Source of the DNA: Mucilaginibacter sp. OK283
GTDB taxonomy: Bacteria; Bacteroidota; Bacteroidia; Sphingobacteriales; Sphingobacteriaceae
DNA: 64,000 bases
Direction: 5' to 3'
Assembly (NCBI RefSeq): GCF_900110415.1
Contig: NZ_FODR01000015.1
Coordinates: 112,031 to 176,030 of the forward strand
In this document: positions 26,430-35,456 of the stretch, piece by piece
Numbering within the stretch: the stretch's first letter is position 1
How the letters are laid out: each line of letters opens with the position of its first letter
Notes under the pieces: generated by a model
Database searches by the model: none
The model's input: only the letters and a program-made list of their open reading frames with translations
Told to the model about the DNA's origin: nothing
Made by a program: the position numbers and the translations under genes

Positions 26430-27443
26430 CTATATCTCTATCATTGCTTTAATTACGCCATTGACCGGATCAAGCCAGCTTTCAAACTCATCCGGTACCT
26501 TATCAAATTGTACACGATGGGTAATGTAATTAGACGGCTGCACCAGGCCTTTTTTCATACATGAAATAACATGTTCAAAATCTTCCCGCGTAGCGTTACG
26601 ACTGCTCATTAAAGTAGCCTCGCGTTTGTGAAACTCCGGGTGATTCAAACTAATATCGCCTTTTTGCAGACCAACCAGAACATACCTGGCTCCATGTGCC
26701 ATATATTGAAATCCGTTATTAATTGCCTTTAAGCTGCCCGTGGCATCTATCACCACTGTAGGCATGTCTCCGTTTGTTATTGTAGCCAGTCGCTCCGGTA
26801 CATCTTCGGTCGATACGTTAACAATATGATCTACATGCAGTCTGTCCCTGCAGAATTCAAGTCTTTTTGTATTGAGGTCCATGGCGATTACCTTTGCTCC
26901 CGCAATGCGGGCAAACTCCATTATTCCAAGGCCTATTGGCCCGGCTCCCATCACCAGTACATATTCGCCAGATTTTACACCAGCCCGCCTGATCCCGTGA
27001 GCCCCTATGGCCAATGGTTCTACCAATGCCAGTTCATCATAGCTTAGCCCCTCGCCATGTACCAGCGAATATATTGGTACATTAAGGTATTCGGCCATTC
27101 CTCCGTCTACATGAACGCCACAGACATTAATTTTAGCACAACAGTTAGGTTTTCCTGATCTGCAGGCAATACAAACACCACAGTTAAAGTATGGGATGAA
27201 TGTAACAATCTCGCCTTTTTTAAAACCGGGTGCCCCGTTAGGCTCAACTAACTCACCCGAAAGCTCATGCCCCAGAACGCGGGGGTAATTGAAATATGGC
27301 TGTGTCCCCTCAAAAGCATGTAAATCGGTACCGCAAACACCTATCCGTCTGATCCTGATTTGGGCATAGCCTTCTTTTATAGCAGTTTTTTCCCGTTGCC
27401 CGAGTGCCATTTTTCCAGGCTCTGCACAAACTATTATTTGCAT
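26430..27443 (-). CDS. Zn-binding dehydrogenase in fucose operon
   Basis: A 337-residue MDR dehydrogenase. Catalytic-zinc motifs are GVCGTDLHAFEG and GHELSGE; the structural-zinc Cys run is CGVCIACRSGKPNCC; the NAD fold has VMGAGPIGLGIMEFA. It is the last gene of the six-gene operon, 10 bp after the mutarotase gene. The context points to a sugar or sugar-acid substrate on the fucose route, for instance a keto-deoxy-fuconate or the sugar itself, but sequence alone does not decide. Confidence 0.88.
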   Translation of the reverse strand: MQIIVCAEPGKMALGQREKTAIKEGYAQIRIRRIGVCGTDLHAFEGTQPYFNYPRVLGHELSGELVEPNGAPGFKKGEIVTFIPYFNCGVCIACRSGKPNCCAKINVCGVHVDGGMAEYLNVPIYSLVHGEGLSYDELALVEPLAIGAHGIRRAGVKSGEYVLVMGAGPIGLGIMEFARIAGAKVIAMDLNTKRLEFCRDRLHVDHIVNVSTEDVPERLATITNGDMPTVVIDATGSLKAINNGFQYMAHGARYVLVGLQKGDISLNHPEFHKREATLMSSRNATREDFEHVISCMKKGLVQPSNYITHRVQFDKVPDEFESWLDPVNGVIKAMIEI

Positions 27444-27453
27444 ATTATTTATT

Positions 27454-27789
27454 TTAAAGCTGAAAAATTTGATCCATCATTACCCACTTCTCCCCTTCTT
27501 TTGCCCAGGGTAAGGGCTGCTGAAATTTCCACATCAGTTGCTCCCATTCCTGCACCTTAGGGTTAAGTGCGTCCATGGCTGCTTTTTTTGCAGCAAAATA
27601 GTTCTCGCTAGTCTCCATGATCATAAATAAACGATTTCCTGTACGATAAATCTGCATATCCATAATCTCAGCATCAAGTATACTTCTCCGCACCTCGGGC
27701 CAGCCATTTTCTGCTTTGTGCCAATATTCGTATTCGGCTATCAATTGCGGATCATCCTTTAGGTCAAGGGCTAAACAATGTCTCTTCAT
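27454..27789 (-). CDS. L-rhamnose/L-fucose mutarotase family protein (cytoplasmic)
   Basis: A 111-residue protein of the RhaM/RhaU (YiiL) fold, a small ferredoxin-like dimer that interconverts sugar anomers. It starts MKRHCLALDLKDDPQLIAEYEYWHK and shows the conserved YRTGNRLFMIMET segment and an MDALNPKVQEWEQLM helix. A WPEV segment carries the usual Trp. No signal peptide, in contrast to the second mutarotase at 48.4 kb. It lies between the aldo/keto reductase (14 bp) and the Zn dehydrogenase (10 bp), so L-fucose is the likely substrate. Confidence 0.85.
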   Translation of the reverse strand: MKRHCLALDLKDDPQLIAEYEYWHKAENGWPEVRRSILDAEIMDMQIYRTGNRLFMIMETSENYFAAKKAAMDALNPKVQEWEQLMWKFQQPLPWAKEGEKWVMMDQIFQL

Positions 27790-27803
27790 AGTTTATCTCG
27801 TCT

Positions 27804-28820
27804 TTATAAATAAGCGGAAGCAAATGCTTTGTTAATCAATCCCCGCTCCCCCATCTCATTCCAGAATCCCCCTGGAATTTTTAGGGAAGCTATCGCAACA
27901 TTTAGTGCAACTCTATCTGCATTAGTGGTATTCAATGCAATGCTTTTAACCCCCGGTGCTTTTAATCCAAAAACAATACATGCATCAACAGGGGTAATGT
28001 TAAAATCCTTGCACAACCGGTAAAACAGCGCCCGCCAGTGATACAAATCTTTATCTTTTACAGGATCTTTCAAGTTGTAATTATAATAAGCCGACCCGGT
28101 TAAGAAACCTCCATTAAAAACCGCGGAGTTTATAATCGCTATTTCCTGATTTTCAAGCTCCTGCATAAACTCAACTAACTCAACCGGATGGCTGTGAATT
28201 GTCATGCTATTGGCTATCATGACCCAATCCAGCCCTACATCACGGGCTATTCTTTTAATTATCCTCCAGTCTTTTGATCCTACACCTATAGCTTTTACTT
28301 TGCCTTGTTGTTTTAATTCATGTAAAGCCCGGTAAGCTTCCAGTATATCCTGGTAACGTTGCATTTGATCAGCCTCATTCTTCGCCGCGGCGAGGTATTC
28401 ATCCGGATCATGTACGGATACCAGTTCGGCACGGTAATCGCCAAGAAGTTCATTGCCCTGTTCATAACATTCCAGGATACCTTCATAGCTTATTTTTTGC
28501 ACTGCATCATGTTTCAGGTCACGCCAAACCCCGGGCTCGAATGTAGGTTCGGCTGTTTTCAGTTCAGTACGTAACCAGCCCAGCTTATTGCTTATAAGCA
28601 CCTCTGACGGGCTGACATTCAATTGCTTTAAAGATCTGCCCAGTGATTCAAGTGCCAACCCGGCACCATATTTACCTGCAGAATCAAATACAACCGGTTT
28701 CCGCGAACATTTTACACTCTGAGCAACAATGGCCAACTTAGCTTCATCCGAAAGTGGCACATATAAATTTCCTAAACCACTGGTTCCAAAAATTACTTTG
28801 GGTAAATTGATTTCTTGCAT
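27804..28820 (-). CDS. aldo/keto reductase, probable L-fucose (D-threo-aldose) 1-dehydrogenase
   Basis: A 338-residue AKR barrel. The likely tetrad is Asp and Tyr in VFDSAGKYGAG (about residues 43-48), Lys in LISNKLGW and His in LVSVHDPDEY. The family contains the L-fucose dehydrogenases that make L-fuconolactone with NAD(P)+. It sits in an operon with fucosidase, fucose permease and mutarotase, which supports this substrate. The frame begins 16 bp after the permease stop. Confidence 0.85.
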   Translation of the reverse strand: MQEINLPKVIFGTSGLGNLYVPLSDEAKLAIVAQSVKCSRKPVVFDSAGKYGAGLALESLGRSLKQLNVSPSEVLISNKLGWLRTELKTAEPTFEPGVWRDLKHDAVQKISYEGILECYEQGNELLGDYRAELVSVHDPDEYLAAAKNEADQMQRYQDILEAYRALHELKQQGKVKAIGVGSKDWRIIKRIARDVGLDWVMIANSMTIHSHPVELVEFMQELENQEIAIINSAVFNGGFLTGSAYYNYNLKDPVKDKDLYHWRALFYRLCKDFNITPVDACIVFGLKAPGVKSIALNTTNADRVALNVAIASLKIPGGFWNEMGERGLINKAFASAYL

Positions 28821-28836
28821 GTTAAAAATGGTTATT

Positions 28837-30105
28837 TTAAAGGATAGCTGAAACCGATAGGCTTTCGGGTTTCACTTTTACATTATGGCCTTTAAATCCA
28901 AAAAGTGCAACAACTATAAAACAAATCAATGGTACTATGTAGCCGTATTGGATATTGCCTGTCGCATCGCTGATGTACCCAAATACCCTTGGCAAAACGG
29001 CGCCACCTACGATTGACATAATAATAAGGCTGCTGCCAAATTCTGTATCGGCCTTTAAATCTTTTATACCCAACGCAAAAATGGTCGGGAACATAATGGA
29101 CATAAAAAAGCAGATCCCAATGACAGTATAAACCGTTAAGATGCCGTGAGCTAAAATGGCGACAATGCAAAGTAAGATATTGATGCCCGCATAAGCAGCG
29201 AGCAAAACTGCTGAACTGTAATACCTCATTAAAAACGTACCAATAAATCTGCCTATCAAAAACGCAAAGCCGCATAAACTCAAATAGTAGGTTGCCTTTA
29301 CTTCTGTAATGCCGGCTGCTTTTGGAGCGTAGAGAATAAATAAACTGAATACACAAACCTGTGCGCCCACATAAAAAAACTGCGCGGCAACACCCCAGGC
29401 TAAATGGCGGTGCTTCAGGGCATGAAAAATGTTTTTACTGGCTTTATGGCCTTCATGGTGCTGAATTTTGGGCAGGTGCGTAAATGCAAAAAGGATGGCG
29501 ATAATAATCAGTACGCTACCCAGTATAAAATAGGGCATTTTCACCGAAGAGGCTTCGGCAGCAAGCGCCAGTTTGCGGCCCTGCTCGGTCATTACGCTTA
29601 ATTGTGCCGGTGTATAACCTTTGGTGAGTATAATACGCCCCCCAATTATAGGCGCCAGGGTTGTAGCAAGCCCGTTAAACGATTGTGCAAAGTTAAGCCT
29701 TTGCGTGGAGGTTGCCGGATCGCCCAATGAGGATGCATACGGGTTGGCTGCTGTTTCTAAAATGGTCAATCCGCAGGCAATGATAAACAGGGCTACCAGG
29801 AAAAATGCGTACTGTTGCGTATTGGCGGCCGGTATAAACAAATAGGAACCAAACGCAAAAATGAGCAGCCCCGTTATTATGCCTGTTTTGTAACCATATT
29901 TTTTCATAATAAAGCCTGCCGGCAAAGCCATCAAAAAATAGGCTATGAACACAGCCGAGTCTACCAGGGTGGCCTGAACAGTTGTCAGGGTAAATGATTT
30001 TTTTAAGTGAGGAATCAATATGGGATCAAGGTTATGCGCAAAACCCCATAAAAAAAACAAACTGGTAATCAATATAAAGGGGAAAAGACTTTTGTTCTTT
30101 GTCAT
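28837..30105 (-). CDS. fucP: L-fucose:H+ symporter, FucP-type MFS permease
   Basis: A 422-residue inner-membrane protein with about 12 helices. The opening LFFLWGFAHNLDPILIPHLKKSF and the LTILETAANPYASSLG segment match FucP, where the Asp and Glu carry the proton and sugar coupling. It lies 45 bp after the GH97 gene and 16 bp before the dehydrogenase. Confidence 0.92.
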   Translation of the reverse strand: MTKNKSLFPFILITSLFFLWGFAHNLDPILIPHLKKSFTLTTVQATLVDSAVFIAYFLMALPAGFIMKKYGYKTGIITGLLIFAFGSYLFIPAANTQQYAFFLVALFIIACGLTILETAANPYASSLGDPATSTQRLNFAQSFNGLATTLAPIIGGRIILTKGYTPAQLSVMTEQGRKLALAAEASSVKMPYFILGSVLIIIAILFAFTHLPKIQHHEGHKASKNIFHALKHRHLAWGVAAQFFYVGAQVCVFSLFILYAPKAAGITEVKATYYLSLCGFAFLIGRFIGTFLMRYYSSAVLLAAYAGINILLCIVAILAHGILTVYTVIGICFFMSIMFPTIFALGIKDLKADTEFGSSLIIMSIVGGAVLPRVFGYISDATGNIQYGYIVPLICFIVVALFGFKGHNVKVKPESLSVSAIL

Positions 30106-30150
30106 GATCGGATATTATACTTTATTTTCTTTTACTGATAAAAATCATGC

Positions 30151-32106
30151 TTAGTCGTTGGCAATAATCTTCGCTACCCATCCGCCCGCGGTGTCCAAAT
30201 GAATATTGATAACTGAACTTGCTGAAACGCCTCTATTAAACTTGGTTAAGCTTTGAGGAGAAGATAATACATCAGCCCAGGACGACAATGTATATTTACC
30301 CGATGGTAAAAAATCCAGTTTCAGTTGCACTGTCCTTTCAGCATCGTTGGTCATTGCGCCAACGTACCAGTACTTTCCGCTTCTTTTGGCCATAATAATA
30401 TATTCGCCCGGATACCCGCCCAGCACCTTGGTATCATCCCAAACAGTAGGCATATTGCTTAAAAAGTCGGCTCCGGGTTTGCCTAAAATATGCCCTGGTG
30501 CATCGCAGTAGACCGTGAATGGACTTTCGTAAATCACAAATTTTGCCAGTTCGGCACAGCGGCTGTTCATTACCTGGGTGGGGCTGCCTTGTCTAAACTC
30601 TTCCTTCTTTACATTTAAAAATCCGCCGGGCGTGTAGTCCATTTGTCCGGCCAGCATACGGGTAAATGGTAAGGTGGTATTATGCCCGGCCGTTATCCGG
30701 GTTGAAAACTTAGAATATTCTTCGCCTAAAACCCCTTCCCGTGTAATCATGTTAGGATAGGTACGTATGATGCCATCCGGTTTAAAAGCGCCATGAAAAT
30801 CAACCATTAAATGATATTTTGCAGCTGTTTTAATAATACGGCGATACCAGTTAACCATTTGCTGATCGTCCCGGTCCATAAAATCAATTTTTATACCCGC
30901 AATGCCCCATTGCTCATAAATTGGAAAGGCCTTTTCAAAATTATCATTCCGGTTAACATCCGAACTGTATAACCAAAGCCAGCATCTAACATTTTTCGCT
31001 TTGGCATAAGCCAAAATCCCGGGCATATTCAATTGCGGGGCCACTTTGGTAATATCAGCTTCCGGTTTATTAAATTGACCGTACCATTGCCAGTCGATAA
31101 GCATGTATGGCCAGTGTTGTGCCGATGCCAGATCAATATATTTTTTGATGGTTGGCATATCCACCTTTACATCACCGCTCCACCAGTTATCCCAGGCGCT
31201 CATGCCCGGTTTAATCCAGCTTACATCTTTTAGCGCGCAGGGAAGATTCAGGTTTTGTATCAGCTCCGACTCGATTAGCTTTCCCGGTGCATCTCCCAGC
31301 ATAACCACCCGCCACGGTGTAAATTGGTTATTTGTAAAACGGGCCTTAACCCCATCCTCCGCTTCGCCCGGCAAAGGCGATAATTTGCTAACCAACTCAA
31401 CTTTATCAGTGGCGTTGGTGTCTGTTTTTAACGTTCCTATGTAAAATCCCGGATAGTTATCGATATTAGCTTCGGTAATGGCAGCGTAATGACTTCCATC
31501 TAATTCAACCAAAAAGGGCAAACCGGCAATCGTTTTTGTAGTGATGTGATTAAGGGTTCGCGGCCGAAACTCGGTTTCCTGCGAGGAGGTGTAGCTGCCA
31601 TAATCTGCCACCCAGGCTTTTGCCTTTGCAGGCAAGTTAAAGCCGGTAAGTTCCCTCACTATCTGCCGGTCGCCAATTTTATCCGCACCAAATAACTGGT
31701 AACGGAAAGCAACGCCATTATCATAAACCCTAAAATAAACATTCATCCTCCGCATCTGCCCGGATTTCTCTACCAGCGACAACTCCAATTCATTATAATG
31801 ATCGACTACTGTCCCGTGTTTGGCTTTCACTACCGGTATCCAGGTTTGGTTAACAGAATGCTCCACATGATTGGTTACCTTCATATCGGCGCCCATAGCC
31901 GGTTCATCTTTCAACTCGAAACCAAGTGATGAAGGATAGATAATGGTTAGGCCGTTACTGGTAACAGTGTATTGCAGTCCGGTTTTATTGTTTACCTCCA
32001 CGACAGTTTTTTTATCCGGCGATAACAACTTGTAGCTTTGCGCGAAAGAAGGAGCTGCCAGTGAAATGACAGCGCCCAGAAGATAATAGAATTTCAGATT
32101 CATCAT
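30151..32106 (-). CDS. glycoside hydrolase family 97, probable retaining alpha-galactosidase
   Basis: A 651-residue secreted enzyme with a signal peptide (LLGAVISLAAPSFAQ). GH97_N beta-sandwich at about 25-280, catalytic barrel at about 290-560, and GH97_C sandwich to the end. The motif GIKIDFMDRDDQ supplies the Asp nucleophile of the retaining alpha-galactosidase branch; inverting alpha-glucosidases of the family (SusB type) use Glu instead. A Glu in REGVLGEEYSK is a likely partner. It begins 5 bp after the GH29 stop, so the two are translationally close and may act on the same glycan. Galactosidase activity is inferred from the motif. Confidence 0.88.
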   Translation of the reverse strand: MMNLKFYYLLGAVISLAAPSFAQSYKLLSPDKKTVVEVNNKTGLQYTVTSNGLTIIYPSSLGFELKDEPAMGADMKVTNHVEHSVNQTWIPVVKAKHGTVVDHYNELELSLVEKSGQMRRMNVYFRVYDNGVAFRYQLFGADKIGDRQIVRELTGFNLPAKAKAWVADYGSYTSSQETEFRPRTLNHITTKTIAGLPFLVELDGSHYAAITEANIDNYPGFYIGTLKTDTNATDKVELVSKLSPLPGEAEDGVKARFTNNQFTPWRVVMLGDAPGKLIESELIQNLNLPCALKDVSWIKPGMSAWDNWWSGDVKVDMPTIKKYIDLASAQHWPYMLIDWQWYGQFNKPEADITKVAPQLNMPGILAYAKAKNVRCWLWLYSSDVNRNDNFEKAFPIYEQWGIAGIKIDFMDRDDQQMVNWYRRIIKTAAKYHLMVDFHGAFKPDGIIRTYPNMITREGVLGEEYSKFSTRITAGHNTTLPFTRMLAGQMDYTPGGFLNVKKEEFRQGSPTQVMNSRCAELAKFVIYESPFTVYCDAPGHILGKPGADFLSNMPTVWDDTKVLGGYPGEYIIMAKRSGKYWYVGAMTNDAERTVQLKLDFLPSGKYTLSSWADVLSSPQSLTKFNRGVSASSVINIHLDTAGGWVAKIIAND

Positions 32107-32111
32107 ATGGA

Positions 32112-33758
32112 TTAAACAACCCCCTCAATTTTTAAAACAAACGCATCTTTACCGGGGGCTTGCCCGGGTAATTTTACTTTAAGGCCGGCTGACGTTTGCT
32201 CAAAACTCAAAGTACCGTTTCCAAGCAGGCTTACCCTGCTTACCTTACCCGCCTCAATACCTGTTGCTAACTTTTTAATCAGGGCTTCATTCCCTGTTGG
32301 CCAGCCAAACATGGTGGCGTAAAGGCTTTTACCTTTTACAGTAAACCTGATATCTTCGGCCACAAACGGCTTCCCTTTGCCTTCGTTAAAACCCTGTGCG
32401 TTGATTGGCGCTGCCGATTCTATTGCCGGGCCTTCCCCAAATACTTTCCAGGGGCGTGTGCCGTAAATCGCTTCACCGTTAACTTGCATCCAGGCTCCTA
32501 TGTTTTCAACTACGGCGCGTTCTTCGCTGTCAATGGTGCCATCGCCACGTACAGGGATATTTAACAGCAGATTGCCATTTTTGCTTACTATATCAACAAG
32601 TGTATGCACTATGGTTTTTGCACTTTTATAGCCCTTATAATCAAATATGCGGCGGTCATAGTGCCAGCCACCTATGCAGGTATCCGTTTGCCAGGGCAAC
32701 GGTTCTATCTGATTGCTTTGTCCGCGTTCAATATCCCATATCATGCATTTACGCTGTTGTTCATTCAATACTTTGCCAAACAGTGCTGCCTGCAGTTTAC
32801 CGTGTTTTTTTATGCTGGTATTGTACATATGTGCCGCAATTTTTAAGCCGGCATCGCTTACCGGCCAAAGAGGTAAAGCAGTATCATCAAAATAAATCAG
32901 CTCAGGATCGTATTTATCTATCAGTTCAATAGTGCGGTTTAAAAATTTATCACAATAAGCTTTGTTGGGCACACTGGCACCATTGCCCCAGTCCCAGTGG
33001 CTACCCATGCTATTATCATCAAGGCTATCCTTGCTTAATGCGTGATTTTGTGCATATAGTTCCTGCGGGTCATAGCCATTCCACCATTTGTCTGCGCCAT
33101 CCGCCTTGGTTAGCTTACCATCATAAGGTATGCCTGCGTATGGGCCGGTTTTATCTGCACGCTGGGCAACCTCGTACCAGGTCCAGGGGTGTGATGCATG
33201 TACACTGACGCCAAAAGGCAGGCCCTGTTCTTTAGCAGCCCTGGCCCAGCCGCCAATCAGATCTTTTTTGGGGCCAATTTTGGTAGAGTTCCAGCTTTGG
33301 TATTTGCTGTCGTAAAGGTCAAAATTGTCATGATGATTGGCCAATGCCATAAAGTATTTGGCACCTGCACTTTTGTATAAACCCACCAATTCGCTGGGGT
33401 CCCATTTCTCAGCTTTCCATTCGTTAATCACATCCTTAAAACCAAATTTTGAAGGATGTCCATATTTTTGAACATGATATTTATACTGATCACTGCCCTC
33501 CTGGTACATACCACGGGCATACCAGTCACCGTGTTCTGGCTGGCATTGTGGTCCCCAGTGCGCCCACATACCAAATTTGGCGTCGCGGAACCAATCAGGT
33601 ACCTGGTATTGGGCCAGTGATTCCCATGTTGGCTGAAATGGGCCGGAAGCGATGCCCGGATTTGAATGGGCTGGCAATAGATTGTTAGCATAAAGTTTAG
33701 ACAGGTATAACGAGGACAATCCTGTAGCCAGACCTTTTATTAGTGTTCTTCTTTTCAT
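32112..33758 (-). CDS. alpha-L-fucosidase, GH29
   Basis: A 548-residue exported enzyme. The N-terminus MKRRTLIKGLATGLSSLYL has a twin-arginine-like signal. The catalytic barrel shows DWFRDAKFGMWAHWGPQ, ANHHDNFDLYDSKYQSWNS and the nucleophile region ELIYFDDTALP, as in GH29; a C-terminal beta-sandwich follows KNGNLLLNIPVRGDG. It removes terminal L-fucose from glycans. First gene of the six-gene fucose operon, with a leader of about 145 nt that contains two inverted repeats. Confidence 0.92.
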   Translation of the reverse strand: MKRRTLIKGLATGLSSLYLSKLYANNLLPAHSNPGIASGPFQPTWESLAQYQVPDWFRDAKFGMWAHWGPQCQPEHGDWYARGMYQEGSDQYKYHVQKYGHPSKFGFKDVINEWKAEKWDPSELVGLYKSAGAKYFMALANHHDNFDLYDSKYQSWNSTKIGPKKDLIGGWARAAKEQGLPFGVSVHASHPWTWYEVAQRADKTGPYAGIPYDGKLTKADGADKWWNGYDPQELYAQNHALSKDSLDDNSMGSHWDWGNGASVPNKAYCDKFLNRTIELIDKYDPELIYFDDTALPLWPVSDAGLKIAAHMYNTSIKKHGKLQAALFGKVLNEQQRKCMIWDIERGQSNQIEPLPWQTDTCIGGWHYDRRIFDYKGYKSAKTIVHTLVDIVSKNGNLLLNIPVRGDGTIDSEERAVVENIGAWMQVNGEAIYGTRPWKVFGEGPAIESAAPINAQGFNEGKGKPFVAEDIRFTVKGKSLYATMFGWPTGNEALIKKLATGIEAGKVSRVSLLGNGTLSFEQTSAGLKVKLPGQAPGKDAFVLKIEGVV

Positions 33759-33792
33759 GAATTAAATTTTGATGTTTTTATACATTAGTCAG

Positions 33793-33917
33793 GTACAACC
33801 GTTTGTACAGGTTAGTTGCCCCCCGGGGTCACAGGTCAAAAATTCTTTTAGGTCACAATCATAATTGGTTATCGGCAATTATTACAATTGCCGTTTGTAA
33901 TTGATAAACCAAATCTA
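33793..33917 (-). promoter_or_regulatory. fucose operon promoter and candidate AraC operators
   Basis: An exact -7 box TAGATTTG lies on the minus strand at 33910-33917. Inverted repeats GTACAA-N4-TTGTAC (33793-33808) and ATTACAA-N7-TTGTAAT (33881-33901) both contain the string CCGTTTGTA, 92 bp apart. A direct repeat GGTCACA occurs at 33827 and 33851. This is the divergent region before the AraC gene at 34.1 kb, so some of these may be its binding sites. Confidence 0.45.
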
Positions 33918-34098
33918 CCTGCAAATAATTGTTAAATAGTTGGTCTAATAGGACTTTTTTTTATACAAAACAGACTTTTTATTTATTATTGCTTTGGCGA
34001 AAGTGAGAGACATTACATGGATTACAGGAAAAAAAAGACCAGCAAGGCCCTTTATAAAGCAACCATTTCACTTAAAAGTATCTTATTTACTGATAATT

Positions 34099-34980
34099 AT
34101 GATTAAGAGAGTACTAAAGCACACATTTACATTATTAAATGTAGATCATGTAACCCTTGGCCCGAAATGGAATTATAAAAACGTGATTAGCCCCTATTTC
34201 AGACTATACTATATTGATGCAGGTACTGGAGAAATCTCGGATCCCTCAACTTCACTTAAACTTGAGCCTGGTTTTCTATATATTATACCCAGTTTTACTT
34301 TATGCAACCTTCGTTGCCAAAATCATCTCAGCCAGTTTTTTATCCAGTTTTTTGAGGAATCATCTGATGGTATCTCCCTGTTCGCAAATAACCGGTCGAT
34401 CTTTAAAGTACAGGCAACAGCAATTGATATTATGAATTTTACCCGTTTACTGGAGATAAATCCGGGCAGGGGCATCAACCGCTCCGATAATCCGAGGGTA
34501 TATGAAAAAAACATTTTTTATAAAGAGTACCAGGAGCTTAATAACCGCCAAAGCATGGCGACATTTATTGAAACACATGGTATTTTGTTGCAATTGGTGT
34601 CACGATTTTTGACACCGGAGATATTTAAACACAAGGAAATTAGTCATATACCAGTTAAAATATTGAACGCAATCAGCTATATCCAACTAAATTTACACCA
34701 GGATCTATCGGTAACCTACCTGGCAGAAAAAGCCAATCAGCATACAGATTACTTTTCGCGTTTGTTTCAACAATACACTGGCGAAAGGCCTCTAAGATAC
34801 ATCCACGAGAAAAGGATTGAACGGGCCCAATACCTAATGGTAACAACCGGGATGACCTACGCAGAAATTGCGACGCAAACCGGCTTTGAGAATATATTCT
34901 ACTTTTCTAAGATATTTAAAAAGATTACAGGGATGTCACCAGGGCATTACAAAAAGCAAATTGATTTGGTCAATTTTTAA
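34099..34980 (+). CDS. AraC-family transcriptional regulator, divergent from fucose operon
   Basis: A 293-residue regulator read from the ATG at 34099; the frame is open to a TTG at 33994 but that stretch is not protein-like. A cupin-type sensor domain (about 20-170) with GTGEISDPSTSLKLEPGFLYIIP is followed by a double helix-turn-helix: LSVTYLAEKANQHTDYFSRLFQQYTGERPLRYI and MTYAEIATQTGFENIFYFSKIFKKITGMSP. It faces away from the GH29 operon and probably controls it in response to fucose or a product. Confidence 0.9.
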   Translation: MIKRVLKHTFTLLNVDHVTLGPKWNYKNVISPYFRLYYIDAGTGEISDPSTSLKLEPGFLYIIPSFTLCNLRCQNHLSQFFIQFFEESSDGISLFANNRSIFKVQATAIDIMNFTRLLEINPGRGINRSDNPRVYEKNIFYKEYQELNNRQSMATFIETHGILLQLVSRFLTPEIFKHKEISHIPVKILNAISYIQLNLHQDLSVTYLAEKANQHTDYFSRLFQQYTGERPLRYIHEKRIERAQYLMVTTGMTYAEIATQTGFENIFYFSKIFKKITGMSPGHYKKQIDLVNF

Positions 34981-35456
34981 GATTTAACGCCTTATTTACT
35001 AAAAGATACAATGACTTGGCATGCTATAATTTTCGCATAATCCCTCGTTAGGAACAAAACCTGATACCTGCGGGTCATATTTCCCATCAAGTGAAATCAG
35101 CAAACACGGCTTATAACCATACGCCGTAAATAGTTATTAAGGAGGATAATAAATTAGCAAATTGCGGCCGATTCCTCACCAAAAGTGACAAATATTTCAT
35201 CATACTAATCTATCATATTTTCCGATTTCGCTCAAAAATCGAAACCCGGATTGCTTTTAACCGAGCCGATTCTATAATATACTTCATGTTACAGCCTTTA
35301 TTGGCTTCAAGCAAAAAAAACAAATTCAGGTTTCAGCTTTAGCAACTACAAACTATTGTGCACACAATTTATACAGCATTATAAGGTTAAACCCAATATA
35401 AGTTAGTTGCAAATGCTAACAGAAAAATTAAATACTGAAACCCGAACTATGTGCTA
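34981..35456. other. 476-bp gene-free stretch between converging genes
   Basis: Lies between the ends of the AraC and GH95 genes. A/T-rich with many stops. Two very short minus-strand frames (24 and 30 codons) start with ATG, but neither has a recognisable product. No clear terminator was found. Confidence 0.4.

Noticed and set aside
33994..34098. TTG-initiated extension of the first AraC gene
   Set aside because: No start-like context and a composition unlike protein; the ATG at 34099 gives a normal-length regulator.
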